A stretch of DNA of 64,000 bases from Planococcus halotolerans (GTDB taxonomy: Bacteria > Bacillota > Bacilli > Bacillales_A > Planococcaceae). Position numbers and translations under genes: made by a program. Of the stretch, positions 27,235 through 34,904 are shown one piece after another. Position 1 is the stretch's first letter. Every line of letters begins with the position of its first letter. Location: positions 248,001 to 312,000 of the forward strand of contig NZ_QLZR01000001.1 of the NCBI RefSeq assembly GCF_003289955.1, given 5' to 3'. The notes under the pieces are model-generated. The model did not search any database, was not told the DNA's origin, and saw only the letters and a list, made by a program, of their open reading frames with translations.

Positions 27235-28050
27235 CTATTTGCTCTGCAGGGAAATATCCGCGACTTTTGCCAATATTTCCTCGCCTGCTTTTATTCCTTG
27301 TTCTTCTGTTACGATAATATGCTCCGAAACATCGGCGTCCGATTTGACCGCCTCGCCGTGGGCCGCTAACAGGCCGGTATCCGCGCTCTCCAAAAGATCC
27401 AAATCCAGCAGCGAATCTCCGGCGGCTATCACGTAATCTGCATTTATGCGATCTCTTACATACTCCATCGCAGCCGCTTTTGTTATGCTTTCAGGCATCA
27501 AATAAAGCTTTCTTCCCTGCAGCGACATTCCCCATCCGATTTTATGGAAAATCTCTGTATAATAGGCAAGTTTATCTTCAGGAAAACGGGCTCTGTCGAC
27601 AATCAGATAAACAAACCAATCTTCTGCCTGTCTCACCCGCAACACCCATTCTTCATTGAAATGCTGTTGGATTACCGGCAATATCTCTTCGATGACCGTC
27701 TTCCTGCGGACGCATTGCCGCCTGATGTCAGTCGACCATTCCTTAATGGGTTCACCGTTTTCAAGAATGACAGCGCCATTTGAAATGATGGCGAATTGCG
27801 GAGGTTCGCTGCCTTCATAGATGCCAGTCACACGTTCGTATTGCTCTCGTGTCCTGGTGGTTACAGGAACAAAAATAGTATTTGCTTCCAATTCCCATAA
27901 AGCGGCCTGACTTTGTTCTGTCATAAATGATTGCGGCTTTCCTTCAAAGCGTTCGACTTCGATCAATTCTTCCGGTTTTACTTCATTGCCCATGGATCTC
28001 CGCGAATAAATCAGTGTCTGGTCGAGATCGCTTGCAAATAATACCGTCAT
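27235..28050 (-). CDS. HAD-family phosphatase of the Ter cassette
   Basis: The 271-aa HAD enzyme has motif I ASDLDQTLIYSRR, motif II VTTRTREQYERV, the motif III lysine in ESITKAAAMEYV, and motif IV AAGDSLLDLDLLESAD, the arrangement of Cof-type phosphatases with a C2 cap. Its ATG overlaps the preceding stop by 4 bp (ATGA). In Ter cassettes such HAD enzymes are predicted to dephosphorylate a nucleotide-like intermediate made by the phosphoribosyltransferase-fold partners. Confidence 0.88.
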   Translation of the reverse strand: MTVLFASDLDQTLIYSRRSMGNEVKPEELIEVERFEGKPQSFMTEQSQAALWELEANTIFVPVTTRTREQYERVTGIYEGSEPPQFAIISNGAVILENGEPIKEWSTDIRRQCVRRKTVIEEILPVIQQHFNEEWVLRVRQAEDWFVYLIVDRARFPEDKLAYYTEIFHKIGWGMSLQGRKLYLMPESITKAAAMEYVRDRINADYVIAAGDSLLDLDLLESADTGLLAAHGEAVKSDADVSEHIIVTEEQGIKAGEEILAKVADISLQSK

Positions 28051-29156
28051 ATTTCTTTCCCCGATTTGATCAGTCCGATTGACCGATAGAATAAATCCGG
28101 TACCTCTTCAACCGGAACATCTTTTTCTTCTGCAAGAATAAGGATGTGTTTTACATCCGGATGCTCCAGATCTCTGACCAGAACTTTCCATGGGTTTCTC
28201 CGTAGCAGCACACGCGTAGTTTCACCAACACCTGGCTTTACCAAATGATAATCTGTTTCGCTGTACATGCTGCGGCCGATTTCTTCAACTTCTTTCATGC
28301 CTTCCCATGTGCGGTCGGCAGTAATTGGTGTGCTGTATGCTTCCTCTTCGGAAATTTTGCTGGTTTCGGCAAAACAGCTTGTCACCTGATCCACAAAGTC
28401 ATTCGATAAATCTTCTTCCATTAATTCGCCATAAAATTTCGCACCATGATAATCCTCGGGTCCGATATAGCGGTCGTTCAGGATTGTTCGGCTTACAAGA
28501 CCCGAAACTGTGGAATTCAGGCATGCGCTCGGAATCAAAAAATCTTCTCTTGTGCCAAATAGTACGGCACAAGCTCCAGGATCGGCGAGAACAGCCATAT
28601 CATCTTTCAGGTCAGTGCCATATTCGCGGTTGAACGACTGGAGCGATTTCGTCAATTCCTTCTGGATTGCGCCTTTTCCTGTCCAGCCGTCAACAAACTG
28701 AACCCGACTGCCGGGATGCGCTTTCAGAATCGTACCAATCGCTTTTTCGTCTATCCCCTTATCGCGCAGAATCGAGACGCTGTAATGCGGCCAGCTCATA
28801 CCCATCATTTGTTCCGCATAGCGTTTGATCAATATGCCGATGGGACTGCCGGCACGCGCAAGAGAAACCAGTACTATATCTTCTGTTCCGGCATTCAATT
28901 GAATCCTTCTCGCTACAACGCCGACAAGATGGCTCAATTGTTTCTTCGTCTGCTCGACCGATTGATGATATAGTTCCGTGTATTCCTCGGATGGCCGGTA
29001 CTCGACCGGCAGCCGCTCAGCGTAATGGCCCCCTGTCTGCACCGCTTTTTCACGTTCTTCCAAAGAACTTTCCTCAAATTCATCTGTCACATCTTTTAAT
29101 AGAAATGTAATATCATTTTCGGGATAGCTTGTTTTCACTAAACCAGCAGTAATCAT
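28047..29156 (-). CDS. Phosphoribosyltransferase-fold protein with C-terminal PELOTA-like domain (StiP family)
   Basis: The 369-aa protein starts at ATG 29156 after AGAGGTGGCCTG. The N-terminal two thirds show a phosphoribosyltransferase-like fold: VLVSLARAGSPIGILIKR and the PRPP-loop-like VQFVDGWTGKGAI. The last ~90 residues (GVGETTRVLLRRNPWKVLVRD...VKHILILAEEKDVPVEEVPDLF) resemble a PELOTA/L7Ae RNA-binding domain. Homologues are annotated as StiP stress proteins or, misleadingly, cysteine proteases. It acts with the neighbouring TRSP-type PRTase and CitE-like lyase in a predicted nucleoside-like metabolite pathway; the reaction is unproven. Confidence 0.85.
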   Translation of the reverse strand: MITAGLVKTSYPENDITFLLKDVTDEFEESSLEEREKAVQTGGHYAERLPVEYRPSEEYTELYHQSVEQTKKQLSHLVGVVARRIQLNAGTEDIVLVSLARAGSPIGILIKRYAEQMMGMSWPHYSVSILRDKGIDEKAIGTILKAHPGSRVQFVDGWTGKGAIQKELTKSLQSFNREYGTDLKDDMAVLADPGACAVLFGTREDFLIPSACLNSTVSGLVSRTILNDRYIGPEDYHGAKFYGELMEEDLSNDFVDQVTSCFAETSKISEEEAYSTPITADRTWEGMKEVEEIGRSMYSETDYHLVKPGVGETTRVLLRRNPWKVLVRDLEHPDVKHILILAEEKDVPVEEVPDLFYRSIGLIKSGKEI

Positions 29157-29169
29157 CAGGCCACCTCTT

Positions 29170-30438
29170 TTATTTTTTATCTGTAAGCGCAAGCCACTCA
29201 ACAGGAGCTTTTTTTTCAAGATATGAAATCAGGGGCTGCCAGCTCGCTTCGTCTACAACCGACTCCGCTAAAAGATAGATTCTGTCAATATCAGCTCTAC
29301 TTATATTATATAGGAATTGATCGACATCCTCAGCATCCGGCAACTTAAAGCGGACTTTCTCTTTGATCGGATAACCTTTTTCTTCCGCAGCAAAAATGGG
29401 GCTTCTTGTGGTGGTCTGCACCAAAGCGTCCCCACCAAGTGCTAAAGCGAAACGGAGGGGCAAATACATATTTTCCCCTATCCCGATCACCAGCGGTTTC
29501 TCGCTGGAAGGCACTGCCTCTGCCATTTTTTCAGCCCATTTCCCGATTTCCAAATGGCTGCTGCTTGATAATCCAAATCGGCCAGTAAATGGCAGATAAT
29601 ATTGCCCCGTAGCCGAGTGCAGCTCAATTGCCTGAAATTGCATTGACCTGTTTGGCCTTTGATTGCCTGAGCCCCCCAGCTCGGGCACTTCAGCTTCTTC
29701 AGGTGATTCACTGTGGTTTAAATCGAATTCGCCTGTAAGCAATGCCAAAACATCGATAGTCAAATTACTTGCTGAAGCCATTTTCTCAAGTTTTTGCTTT
29801 TGGCCATCGCTGCGCCAATCCAGGATGGAGAGGGATATGTAATTTTTACCTGGAAATTGGGAATCCAAGGCAGTGATCAAATTCAATAAGGTATTTCCTG
29901 TTGAAATTTCGTCATCAATCAGGACAATCGTTTCTGCATCTTCCAGCATTCCTGCTGGCGCGTATACTTTATGCGACGTAGCGTGTGAATGCTCTTCTTC
30001 AAATACGAACGCGGGTGAAATCCCAATTATCTCTTCCCGGGTAGTGTGGATATAGGCTGCCTCATCGAAATGATGAAAAACTGCATGGCCGAGACCGGTG
30101 GCTGTTTCAGCCATTCCGATAAAAACCGTTTTTTCAGGCAATACCGTTCTGTAAGCAAGCGATTCATGGCTTGTTTTGAGACAGGCTTTTCCTGACTCAA
30201 TCATTTCAACGATTTGTTTAGCCTGTGGAATTGGCTGCAAGCCTGACTTTTCCATTAATAATGAAGCAAGCAAACTTCCGGTTCCCAGCGCTATGGCTGG
30301 ATGAACGGCTAAATGCTTGGCAATCAATTTGCTGACAAATAGAAATTGCCGCTTTTTATTGACCCTTAGCGCCATGGAAAACAAGGATTCCATTGGCAAA
30401 TCCCCATAACTGTCTGTTACCGTAACCTCTATATCCAT
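29170..30438 (-). CDS. Phosphoribosyltransferase with C-terminal TRSP domain
   Basis: The 422-aa protein has the PRPP-binding loop ETIVLIDDEISTGNTLLNL around the middle, preceded by KTVFIGMAETATGLGHAVFHHF. The C-terminal domain includes TTTRSPIFAAEE, the motif that names the TRSP domain. I start at ATG 30438, 13 nt after the CitE-like stop, with GGGGAAAA just upstream; a longer frame would overlap the previous gene by 68 nt. In Ter cassettes this protein is predicted to attach a ribose phosphate to a base-like moiety. Confidence 0.87.
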   Translation of the reverse strand: MDIEVTVTDSYGDLPMESLFSMALRVNKKRQFLFVSKLIAKHLAVHPAIALGTGSLLASLLMEKSGLQPIPQAKQIVEMIESGKACLKTSHESLAYRTVLPEKTVFIGMAETATGLGHAVFHHFDEAAYIHTTREEIIGISPAFVFEEEHSHATSHKVYAPAGMLEDAETIVLIDDEISTGNTLLNLITALDSQFPGKNYISLSILDWRSDGQKQKLEKMASASNLTIDVLALLTGEFDLNHSESPEEAEVPELGGSGNQRPNRSMQFQAIELHSATGQYYLPFTGRFGLSSSSHLEIGKWAEKMAEAVPSSEKPLVIGIGENMYLPLRFALALGGDALVQTTTRSPIFAAEEKGYPIKEKVRFKLPDAEDVDQFLYNISRADIDRIYLLAESVVDEASWQPLISYLEKKAPVEWLALTDKK

Positions 30439-30451
30439 TTTTCCCCAGTAT

Positions 30452-31597
30452 TTATACCTGGTTCGCAAGTTGTTTTGCCCGTATGTGATTGAGGACGTCG
30501 ATTGGTTTGTAGTATTCATTCAGCACCCCATATATTTCCGCTTGAGCAGCAATTTTCTTAGCCCAGCTCAGGTGCGGTTTTACTTCATTCATTTTATTGC
30601 GCTGTGGACTTTGCAGAATTCCATTGAACGTATCGCTTTTCGCCAAAATGAGCATTGCATCTTCATACGTTTCATGCGTAATAATATGTCCTGCGTTTAC
30701 GATTGCAATTTGTGAAGGATGGATGCACGTTTTCCCTTTAAAACCGTTCAGGACGTCCAGTTGCACTTCTTCCCATAGCGTTTTCTCCGGTTTCGAGGAC
30801 AGCCATGCATCTGTCTCTGCTGTGAAATATTCATAGACCGGTCCGGATACAATAAAACCATCTCCGGCTTTTGTGAATTTATTGAGTATCGAAATCAGAC
30901 AATCACGGATCAGGTGAACATCGTAAATTGTCCGTTCCACTGGACGCCGAAGACCATAAAGGCTGGAAAAATCAGTAGCACCCACTCGTATTGTCAAGAT
31001 CCGGTCCTTTTCCTGCCGAAGTTTGCTGTAAATTTCCATTAGCGCCTGTTCCCGTGTTTCAGCGAATAACACTTCTTCTGTTTCGAGCAGCGGCAATGCA
31101 TATAATTTTCTGCCAGCACTTTCGCTTGCACGGTCAAGAGCCAGGAAAAAAGGTTCCAGATCATCTGCCTGGACTTTAGGAAGCACTATTCCAGTCAGCA
31201 TGCTGAGTGAACTGCCCGCCAGTTTTGTTAATTTATCCAACTGATCAGAATTGCGGATACGCAAAAACAGCAATGGGCTTTCTGTAATATGTGATTGGGA
31301 TGCTTGCTCAAGCACTTTCAGTTGTGAGACAACATTCGCTTCAGCTGATTCCAATTCGGTATCAGCCACTGCGTCTTCCAGGCAGATCATCAGTGTGGCC
31401 AATCCTGAAAATGTGTCCCGCCGATAACTTCCGGCTATAATCTTAGCTGCGAAATCAGGTCTTGAGCCCGGTGTATAGAGCGCTGCCCCCAACGCGAGTC
31501 CAAGTTTTTCCCGATCCGTATCTCGATTAAATTCTGCCGGGGGGTATTTAAAAAACGTTTGTAACTCAGAATCATCCAATGCATTGAAATGTCTCAT
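30452..31597 (-). CDS. CitE/HpcH-like C-C bond lyase of the Ter cassette
   Basis: The 381-aa TIM-barrel protein starts at ATG 31597 after GGGAGGATTTCATA. Family features are LGAALYTPGSRPDFAAKI, ATLMICLEDAVADTELESA (Mg-binding acidic residue), VLPKVQADDL, LPLLETEEVLFA, RVGATDFSSLYGLRR and FKGKTCIHPSQIAIVNAG. It resembles the citrate-lyase beta and HpcH/HpaI aldolases, which cleave or form C-C bonds on acyl-CoA or keto acids. It heads the biosynthetic arm of the cassette and lies downstream of a family A repeat. Confidence 0.88.
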   Translation of the reverse strand: MRHFNALDDSELQTFFKYPPAEFNRDTDREKLGLALGAALYTPGSRPDFAAKIIAGSYRRDTFSGLATLMICLEDAVADTELESAEANVVSQLKVLEQASQSHITESPLLFLRIRNSDQLDKLTKLAGSSLSMLTGIVLPKVQADDLEPFFLALDRASESAGRKLYALPLLETEEVLFAETREQALMEIYSKLRQEKDRILTIRVGATDFSSLYGLRRPVERTIYDVHLIRDCLISILNKFTKAGDGFIVSGPVYEYFTAETDAWLSSKPEKTLWEEVQLDVLNGFKGKTCIHPSQIAIVNAGHIITHETYEDAMLILAKSDTFNGILQSPQRNKMNEVKPHLSWAKKIAAQAEIYGVLNEYYKPIDVLNHIRAKQLANQV

Positions 31598-31625
31598 TAT
31601 GAAATCCTCCCGGCACAATTATAAA

Positions 31626-31880
31626 GAAAAGCGTAAGCGCCCGTTTAGATTCGAAAGGCATAAGACGCTCTGGCGAAGCGGCGTGTTTTCAGCCGCACAG
31701 TCTCGAAAAGCGGAAGTGCCTGTTCAGCTCTGACAGGCATAAGACGGATCAGCGGAGCGGCGTTCTTTGCCGCATAGCTGGTTCGGCTTATGTCCCGAAG
31801 AGCTAGGCACTGGAGACTGGACACAGAGTGGCTTATGATCCCGAGAATCTGGGCGCTGGAGTCTAGACACCGCATCTCTG
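31626..31880 (+). repeat. Family A intergenic repeat, copy 3 (two units)
   Basis: This copy is closely similar to 1321-1577 along the whole length: GAAAAGCG..., AAGGCATAAGACG, GCGAAGCGGCG, TTTTCAGCCGC, CAGTCTCGAAAAGCGGAAGTGCC, CCCGAAGAGCTAGGCACTGGAGAC. It sits between the paired TerD genes and the CitE-like gene of the Ter cassette. The spacer 31598-31991 holds this repeat, a weak promoter-like site and a terminator. Confidence 0.82.
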
Positions 31881-31894
31881 CTTATCAAGACCTC

Positions 31895-31923
31895 TTAGAA
31901 AACAAGTTCTTATTTATAGTCAA
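31895..31923 (-). promoter_or_regulatory. Possible promoter for the biosynthetic arm of the Ter cassette
   Basis: On the minus strand TTGACT (31918-31923) is followed after 17 bp by TTCTAA (31895-31900), a weak -10. It lies after the TerD terminator and would drive transcription through the repeat into the CitE-like gene. The call is tentative. Confidence 0.3.
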
Positions 31924-31947
31924 TTGCCCATTTCCACTTAAATTGAG

Positions 31948-31980
31948 AAAAAAGCAAGGAGCCCAGCCCCTTGCTTTTTC
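31948..31980 (-). terminator. Terminator after the paired terD genes
   Basis: AGCAAGG / CCTTGCT with GC-rich extension is followed on the minus strand by six T residues. It separates the two upstream terD genes from the rest of the cassette. Confidence 0.82.
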
Positions 31981-31991
31981 AACTTGCCAGA

Positions 31992-32570
31992 TCAGCTGTC
32001 GAGGCCAAAGTCCTTAACCAGCGAACCAAGACCGCCTTGATAGCCGCTTCCGATTGCATTGAACTTCCACTCTCCGCCGTGGCGATATAATTCACCTACA
32101 ACGATAGCAGTTTCGATAGAGAAATCTTCTCCCAAATCATAGCGGATCAATTCTTCATTTGTTTCTTCGTTGAGAATACGCACATATGAGTTGCTGACCT
32201 GCCCAAAATTCTGGCCTCTTGCTTCCCCATCATGAATAGTAATAGCAAAGGTAACTTTTTCAATAGAAGAAGGAACAGCTGAAAGATCGACTTTCACTTG
32301 CTCATCATCGCCTTCCCCTTCTCCTGTACGGTTATCTCCGGTATGCTCTACAGCACCGCCGGCACCTTTAGTATTATTATAAAAAACAAAATCTGCTTCT
32401 GATGAAGCCTTGCTTTCTGCATTCAACAGGAAAACTGAAGAATCGAGGTCAAAATCTTTTCCGCCGTCATATTTATTTGTATCCCAGCCAAGTCCTACAA
32501 CTACTTTTGATAAGCCTGGATTACTTTTAGTCAAATCGACTTTCTGTCCTTTTGATAAATTAATAGCCAT
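31992..32570 (-). CDS. TerD-family stress protein
   Basis: The 192-aa protein is nearly collinear with the product of 23906-24484: [56 protein letters not shown] and [28 protein letters not shown]. The acidic loops are the Ca2+ sites of the TerD fold. It starts with ATG after TAAGGAGTGATTTGG and lies 13 bp after another terD gene. It is comparable to B. subtilis YceD or YceE. Confidence 0.95.
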   Translation of the reverse strand: MAINLSKGQKVDLTKSNPGLSKVVVGLGWDTNKYDGGKDFDLDSSVFLLNAESKASSEADFVFYNNTKGAGGAVEHTGDNRTGEGEGDDEQVKVDLSAVPSSIEKVTFAITIHDGEARGQNFGQVSNSYVRILNEETNEELIRYDLGEDFSIETAIVVGELYRHGGEWKFNAIGSGYQGGLGSLVKDFGLDS

Positions 32571-32583
32571 TCCAAATCACTCC

Positions 32584-33198
32584 TTAAGCATATTTATTGG
32601 CGATTGAGCCAATATCTGAATCTGTAGTTCCTTCACCCACTGCGGAGAATTTCCATTCGCTGCCCTGGCGGTATAATTCGCCTGGAATCAAGGAAGTTTT
32701 CCCAGAGTAGTTCTCTGTCAGGTTATAATGGATCAGTTCTTCTCTAGTCTGGTTGTCGACCAGACGGATAAAGGCGTTTTCAATCATGCCGAAATCCTGT
32801 TTTTTCTGTTTCGCATTATAAATATTCACCACGAAGATCAAACGATGGATTGATGGGGAGATGCGTTTAAGATCGATGTTGATCGTTTCATCATCGCCTT
32901 CGCCTTCACCCGTGAGATTATCGCCTGAATGGACAACACTGCCGTCACGGCTTTGCTTGTTTCCGAAATAGATCAGGTTTTCTTTACCTTTCAATTTGCC
33001 GTTTTCATCAAGCATGATGACTGAAGCGTCACAGTCGATATCTGAACCGCCTCCGCCTCCGCCAAGAAGTGAACTCAGGAATCCACCGCTCTTTTTCGTT
33101 TCTACAGGATCCCATCCAAGTCCGACCATAATGCTTGAAAGAGATGAACGTCCTTTTGTTAAATCGATCTTTTGACCTTTTACTAAATTGATAGCCAC
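32584..33198 (-). CDS. TerD-family stress protein (YceC-like) with Gly-rich insertion
   Basis: The 204-aa protein starts at GTG 33198 ([18 protein letters not shown]) after GGAGAGTG; the frame is open further upstream but homology begins here. It is more divergent than the other two TerDs: an inserted stretch GGFLSSLLGGGGGGSDIDCD precedes the first acidic loop, then [19 protein letters not shown] follows. B. subtilis YceC occupies the same first position of the yceCDEFGH stress operon, which is under SigB and ECF sigma control. This is the first gene of the cassette here. Confidence 0.92.
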   Translation of the reverse strand: MAINLVKGQKIDLTKGRSSLSSIMVGLGWDPVETKKSGGFLSSLLGGGGGGSDIDCDASVIMLDENGKLKGKENLIYFGNKQSRDGSVVHSGDNLTGEGEGDDETINIDLKRISPSIHRLIFVVNIYNAKQKKQDFGMIENAFIRLVDNQTREELIHYNLTENYSGKTSLIPGELYRQGSEWKFSAVGEGTTDSDIGSIANKYA

Positions 33199-33561
33199 TG
33201 TTAACACTCTCCATTCATCTTTATGTATTCTATTGTTAATACTATTGATAGTTGCGGAAAATTTCAATTCTAAGGGTCGAGCGGCTTATTCAGCACATAC
33301 TCTCTCCAAGCTTAAACCTAGCATCTTCCAAATTATGTGTCAATCGGTTTAAGCGGAATTTTCAGATAAATAAAGAATTAACTTCATTCTTTCCGCTGTA
33401 TTTAAGTTATACGTATGACTTTTAAAAAGGTTTCACATTTCATAGTTCTAAAGATGGGCAATCGCAAAATTTAAAGCGTCATTGTACATACTTTTCATTC
33501 AATCCGGGTATATACCGCAAGGAGATACAAATTTAAAGATCTTGAGGAGGAGAGTTCAAAC
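33199..33561. other. Divergent promoter region between the Ter cassette and the GT2 operon
   Basis: No gene is visible. On the minus strand TTGACA (33338-33343) is followed after 17 bp by TAGGTT (33315-33320), a possible promoter for terD with a weak -10. On the plus strand GGGTAT (33506-33511) resembles a SigB -10, but no matching -35 is present at 13-15 bp. Confidence 0.4.
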
Positions 33562-34500
33562 ATGAAGCTGATTTCAATTATAGTTCCAGCCTACAACGAA
33601 GAAGAAAACATCTCTCCAATCTATGAAAAACTAGTTCACGAACTTAATGTTCTTCCTTATAGATATGAAATATTGTTCGTCAATGATGGCAGCAGGGACG
33701 GAACTTTAAAAGAAATACTCAAACTCGCTGAACAACAGAACAGTGTGAAGTATATTTCTTTCACCAGAAACTTTGGCAAGGAGGCCGCCATTCTTGCAGG
33801 ACTCAAACGAGTCAAAGGAGATGCAGCAATTCTCATGGACAGCGATATGCAGCATCCGCCGACGCTTATTTCAGAAATGATTAAAGGATTGGAAGAAGGA
33901 TTCCATCAGGTAGTCGCGAAACGGACACGGACAGGCGACCCGAAAGTCCGGACACTTTTATCCAGCTTGTATTATAAATTGATCAATTCTATTACTGATG
34001 TCGACCTCGCGGATGGCGAAGGAGATTTCAGGCTGATGAGCAGAAAGGCAATCGATTCCCTGTTGCTCTTAAGCGAGAACAACCGTTTCTCCAAGGGCCT
34101 CTTTTCATGGATCGGCCTCAGCAAAAAAACAATCTGCTACGAGAACGTTCTCCGTGAAGGCGGCAGTTCAAAATGGTCATTCGGCAGCCTGATCAATTAT
34201 GGCATTGACGGCATCATTTCCTTTAATACAAAACCCCTGCGTATTTGTTTTTACACAGGCTTTATCGTCCTGTTCCTTTCCCTCATTTATATCGCCTACA
34301 CTTTTTACGGCATTGCCCAAAGAGGGATTACGGCACCCGGCTACTTCACAACCATCACTGCCATTCTGGTGCTGGGCGGCATCCAGTTGATCAGCCTTGG
34401 TGTAATCGGGGAGTATATCGGACGGATTTATAATGAAACGAAGCGGCGACCGAATTTCCTTGTGGATATCAGTAATGTGGATGAGTATCATGAGTCTTAA
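33562..34500 (+). CDS. Family 2 glycosyltransferase, CsbB/GtrB-like
   Basis: The 312-aa protein has an N-terminal GT-A domain: IIVPAYNEEENISP, FVNDGSRDGT, FTRNFGKEAAILAGL and the acidic metal site LMDSDMQHPP. Two C-terminal transmembrane helices follow (about residues 232-295), ending in IGEYIGRIYNETKRRP. This architecture transfers a sugar to undecaprenyl phosphate. It is followed by GtrA- and YfhO-type genes, the trio used for lipoteichoic acid glycosylation in B. subtilis (CsbB, GtcA, YfhO). The start follows GAGGAGGAGAG. Confidence 0.92.
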   Translation: MKLISIIVPAYNEEENISPIYEKLVHELNVLPYRYEILFVNDGSRDGTLKEILKLAEQQNSVKYISFTRNFGKEAAILAGLKRVKGDAAILMDSDMQHPPTLISEMIKGLEEGFHQVVAKRTRTGDPKVRTLLSSLYYKLINSITDVDLADGEGDFRLMSRKAIDSLLLLSENNRFSKGLFSWIGLSKKTICYENVLREGGSSKWSFGSLINYGIDGIISFNTKPLRICFYTGFIVLFLSLIYIAYTFYGIAQRGITAPGYFTTITAILVLGGIQLISLGVIGEYIGRIYNETKRRPNFLVDISNVDEYHES

Positions 34501-34885
34501 ATCGTTGAACACTGAATTTACCCGCTTCCTGTTCGTCGGTGTCATTAATACCTTAAGTTATTATTCCATCTACCTGATTCTTCATAACCTTTTTTCATTC
34601 CCTTATATGCTTGCCCATATAACCGGTTTCCTTATCAGCTTGAACGTTTCTTTTTTCCTGAACACTTACGTAACGTATAGAGTAAAACCCACTTTAAAGA
34701 AATACCTGTTTTTCCCTTTGACACAAGTGGTCAATATGACCGTTTCAACAATTCTAATCTTCATATTTGTTGAATATCTGAATTTAAACAGCAACATAGC
34801 ACCTTTTGCGGCAGTTATTTTCACAGTGCCTATCACTTTCATCGTTTCCAGCAAAATCATGAAAGATCCTGTACGACAGAAATAA
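34481..34885 (+). CDS. GtrA/GtcA-family flippase-like membrane protein
   Basis: The ~134-aa protein has four transmembrane helices and the GtrA signature FTRFLFVGVINTLSYYSIYLIL. It probably helps move the undecaprenyl-phosphate sugar made by the preceding enzyme across the membrane. The start is ambiguous: ATG 34481 (MSIMSLKSLNTEF) or ATG 34490, both overlapping the 3' end of the glycosyltransferase gene, which indicates coupling. Upstream codons of the same frame lie deep in the previous gene and lack support. Confidence 0.88.
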   Translation: MSIMSLKSLNTEFTRFLFVGVINTLSYYSIYLILHNLFSFPYMLAHITGFLISLNVSFFLNTYVTYRVKPTLKKYLFFPLTQVVNMTVSTILIFIFVEYLNLNSNIAPFAAVIFTVPITFIVSSKIMKDPVRQK

Positions 34886-34904
34886 GATAAAAGTCGGTGA
34901 ATTC

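Noticed and set aside
28047..29156. Cysteine protease function for the StiP-family protein
   Set aside because: The visible motifs fit a phosphoribosyltransferase-like fold plus a PELOTA-like domain; no protease catalytic arrangement is evident.
33493..33511. SigB promoter for the glycosyltransferase gene
   Set aside because: A GGGTAT -10 is present, but no GTTT-like -35 occurs at 13-15 bp.
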